Below, one piece after another: positions 4,826 through 5,425 of a DNA stretch of 5,425 nucleotides. Positions within the stretch are counted from its first letter, which is position 1. Every line of letters starts with the position of its first letter. The stretch lies in contig JADGGF010000319.1 of NCBI GenBank assembly GCA_019690055.1, forward strand, positions 1-5,425, in the 5' to 3' direction. Under the pieces are notes generated by a model, which saw only the letters and a list, made by a program, of their open reading frames with translations, had not been told where the DNA came from and made no database searches. The DNA comes from Micromonosporaceae bacterium. GTDB lineage: Bacteria > Actinomycetota > Actinomycetes > Mycobacteriales > Micromonosporaceae. The position numbers and the translations under genes were made by a program.

Positions 4826-5425
4826 TGGGGACGAACGCCTCCGGGCCGGCTTGGCGCAGTTGGCGGAGGCCGCCGCCCGGGTTGCTGATCCGCCGCCCAC
4901 GGCGTGGATACGCGCCCGCGCGAAGGGCCGGAGCCGCCGGCGGGCAATCGCCAGTACCGTCATGGTGAGCGTCATGGCGGTCGGTGCGTGGAGCGCGTGG
5001 GGCGCATGGCCGATCAGCGACCCCTACCCCGTCCCACCGCCGATCACGGTGTCTCCGTTGACACCCACGACCACGGCGGACCCGGAGCCGTCACCCGAGA
5101 CCCTGGCCGATTGCCGGGCCGGCGACGTGACGGTGATGCTGACGAGTTTGCCGGCCGTCGACAACCACCGAGGGCTCGTCGTGGTGTTCACCGGGAAAGA
5201 CCAGCCCTGCCGGCTCGCTGGATATCCGTCGGTCGTGCCAGTGTTCGACCACGAGCGGTCTCTGGAGCCCGCCGCCGACACACCATCGGGATATCTGGGC
5301 GGCGTGGTCGGCGATCCCGCGCCCGTGGCCGTCGGGCCAGGACAGTCCGTCTCCGTGCTCGTGGAGGCGACGGTGGGCGACCGCGGCTGCGCGCGGTACG
5401 GCGCGTTCGACCTCACCCTTCCCGG
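4818..5425 (+). CDS. Membrane-anchored DUF4232 protein, putative anti-sigma partner (3' end cut by window)
   Basis: The 202 visible residues show three parts. The first is a cytoplasmic N terminus of about 42 residues (MSNGDERLRAGLAQLAEAAA to KGRSRRR). The second is one membrane segment at about 43-64 (AIASTVMVSVMAVGAWSAWG), with basic residues just before it, predicting N-in. The third is a Pro/Thr-rich linker and an extracellular DUF4232 domain from Cys99, with CRLAGYPSVVPVF and GYLGGV...VGPGQSVSVLVEA blocks that mirror the lipoprotein at 3738. It starts eight bases inside the sigma gene, where anti-sigma factors are usually encoded. The N terminus has no His-Cys-Cys zinc motif and no Cys at all, so it is not a classical ZAS anti-sigma factor. 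Anti-sigma action is inferred from position, topology and coupling. It may instead be a second DUF4232 envelope protein. Confidence 0.78.
   Translation, partial: MSNGDERLRAGLAQLAEAAARVADPPPTAWIRARAKGRSRRRAIASTVMVSVMAVGAWSAWGAWPISDPYPVPPPITVSPLTPTTTADPEPSPETLADCRAGDVTVMLTSLPAVDNHRGLVVVFTGKDQPCRLAGYPSVVPVFDHERSLEPAADTPSGYLGGVVGDPAPVAVGPGQSVSVLVEATVGDRGCARYGAFDLTLP

Noticed and set aside
3650..4975. Long minus-strand open frame (441 codons) across the lipoprotein and sigma genes
   Set aside because: It is antisense to three well-supported genes with lipobox, sigma and DUF4232 signatures. Its translation is a Ser/Arg/Pro-rich product with no recognisable domain, as expected from GC-rich shadow frames.

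Overview
The window is GC-rich DNA with codons ending strongly in G or C and strong GGAGG-type ribosome sites in places. It carries typical actinobacterial genes: PadR, a GNAT enzyme, a SigE-type ECF sigma factor and DUF4232 proteins. A filamentous actinomycete, perhaps of the Micromonosporaceae, is the best guess. The family is an inference, not something read from the sequence.

Layout, left to right. (1) Positions 1-906: a PadR-type repressor (minus strand, cut by the window edge) and a divergent phosphinothricin-acetyltransferase-like GNAT enzyme (plus). They share a 118-base intergenic region with two tandem TTAC-N3-GTAA dyads. (2) Positions 961-2564: three minus-strand genes, read right to left. 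They encode a 267-residue Ala-rich coiled-coil protein, a 56-residue very basic protein with one membrane-like segment, and a 165-residue protein carrying a recognisable but divergent GvpA (gas-vesicle shell) core. No other gas-vesicle gene is visible here, so this looks like an orphan GvpA-like locus. It is the best candidate in the window for an undescribed system. (3) Positions 2723-3523: a minus-strand toxin-antitoxin-like operon. It has an intact XRE-type helix-turn-helix gene followed, with a 1-base overlap, by a DUF6036/AbiEii-like nucleotidyltransferase gene. The second gene has lost its middle and changed frame, so it is a pseudogene. A near-perfect 19-bp palindrome overlaps the apparent -10 of this operon. 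(4) Positions 3679-5425: a plus-strand operon with an ECF-type promoter, a DUF4232 lipoprotein, a SigE-family ECF sigma factor, and a membrane-anchored DUF4232 protein cut by the window end. Start and stop overlaps couple the three genes. The last protein sits where an anti-sigma factor is expected but has no zinc-binding anti-sigma motif, so it may be a signalling module whose sensor domain is DUF4232.

The four blocks are independent transcription units. GNAT and the GvpA-like gene converge on a possible bidirectional terminator at 923-955. The XRE operon and the sigma operon diverge from 3524-3737. No RNA genes, CRISPR arrays, insertion sequences or attachment sites were seen.
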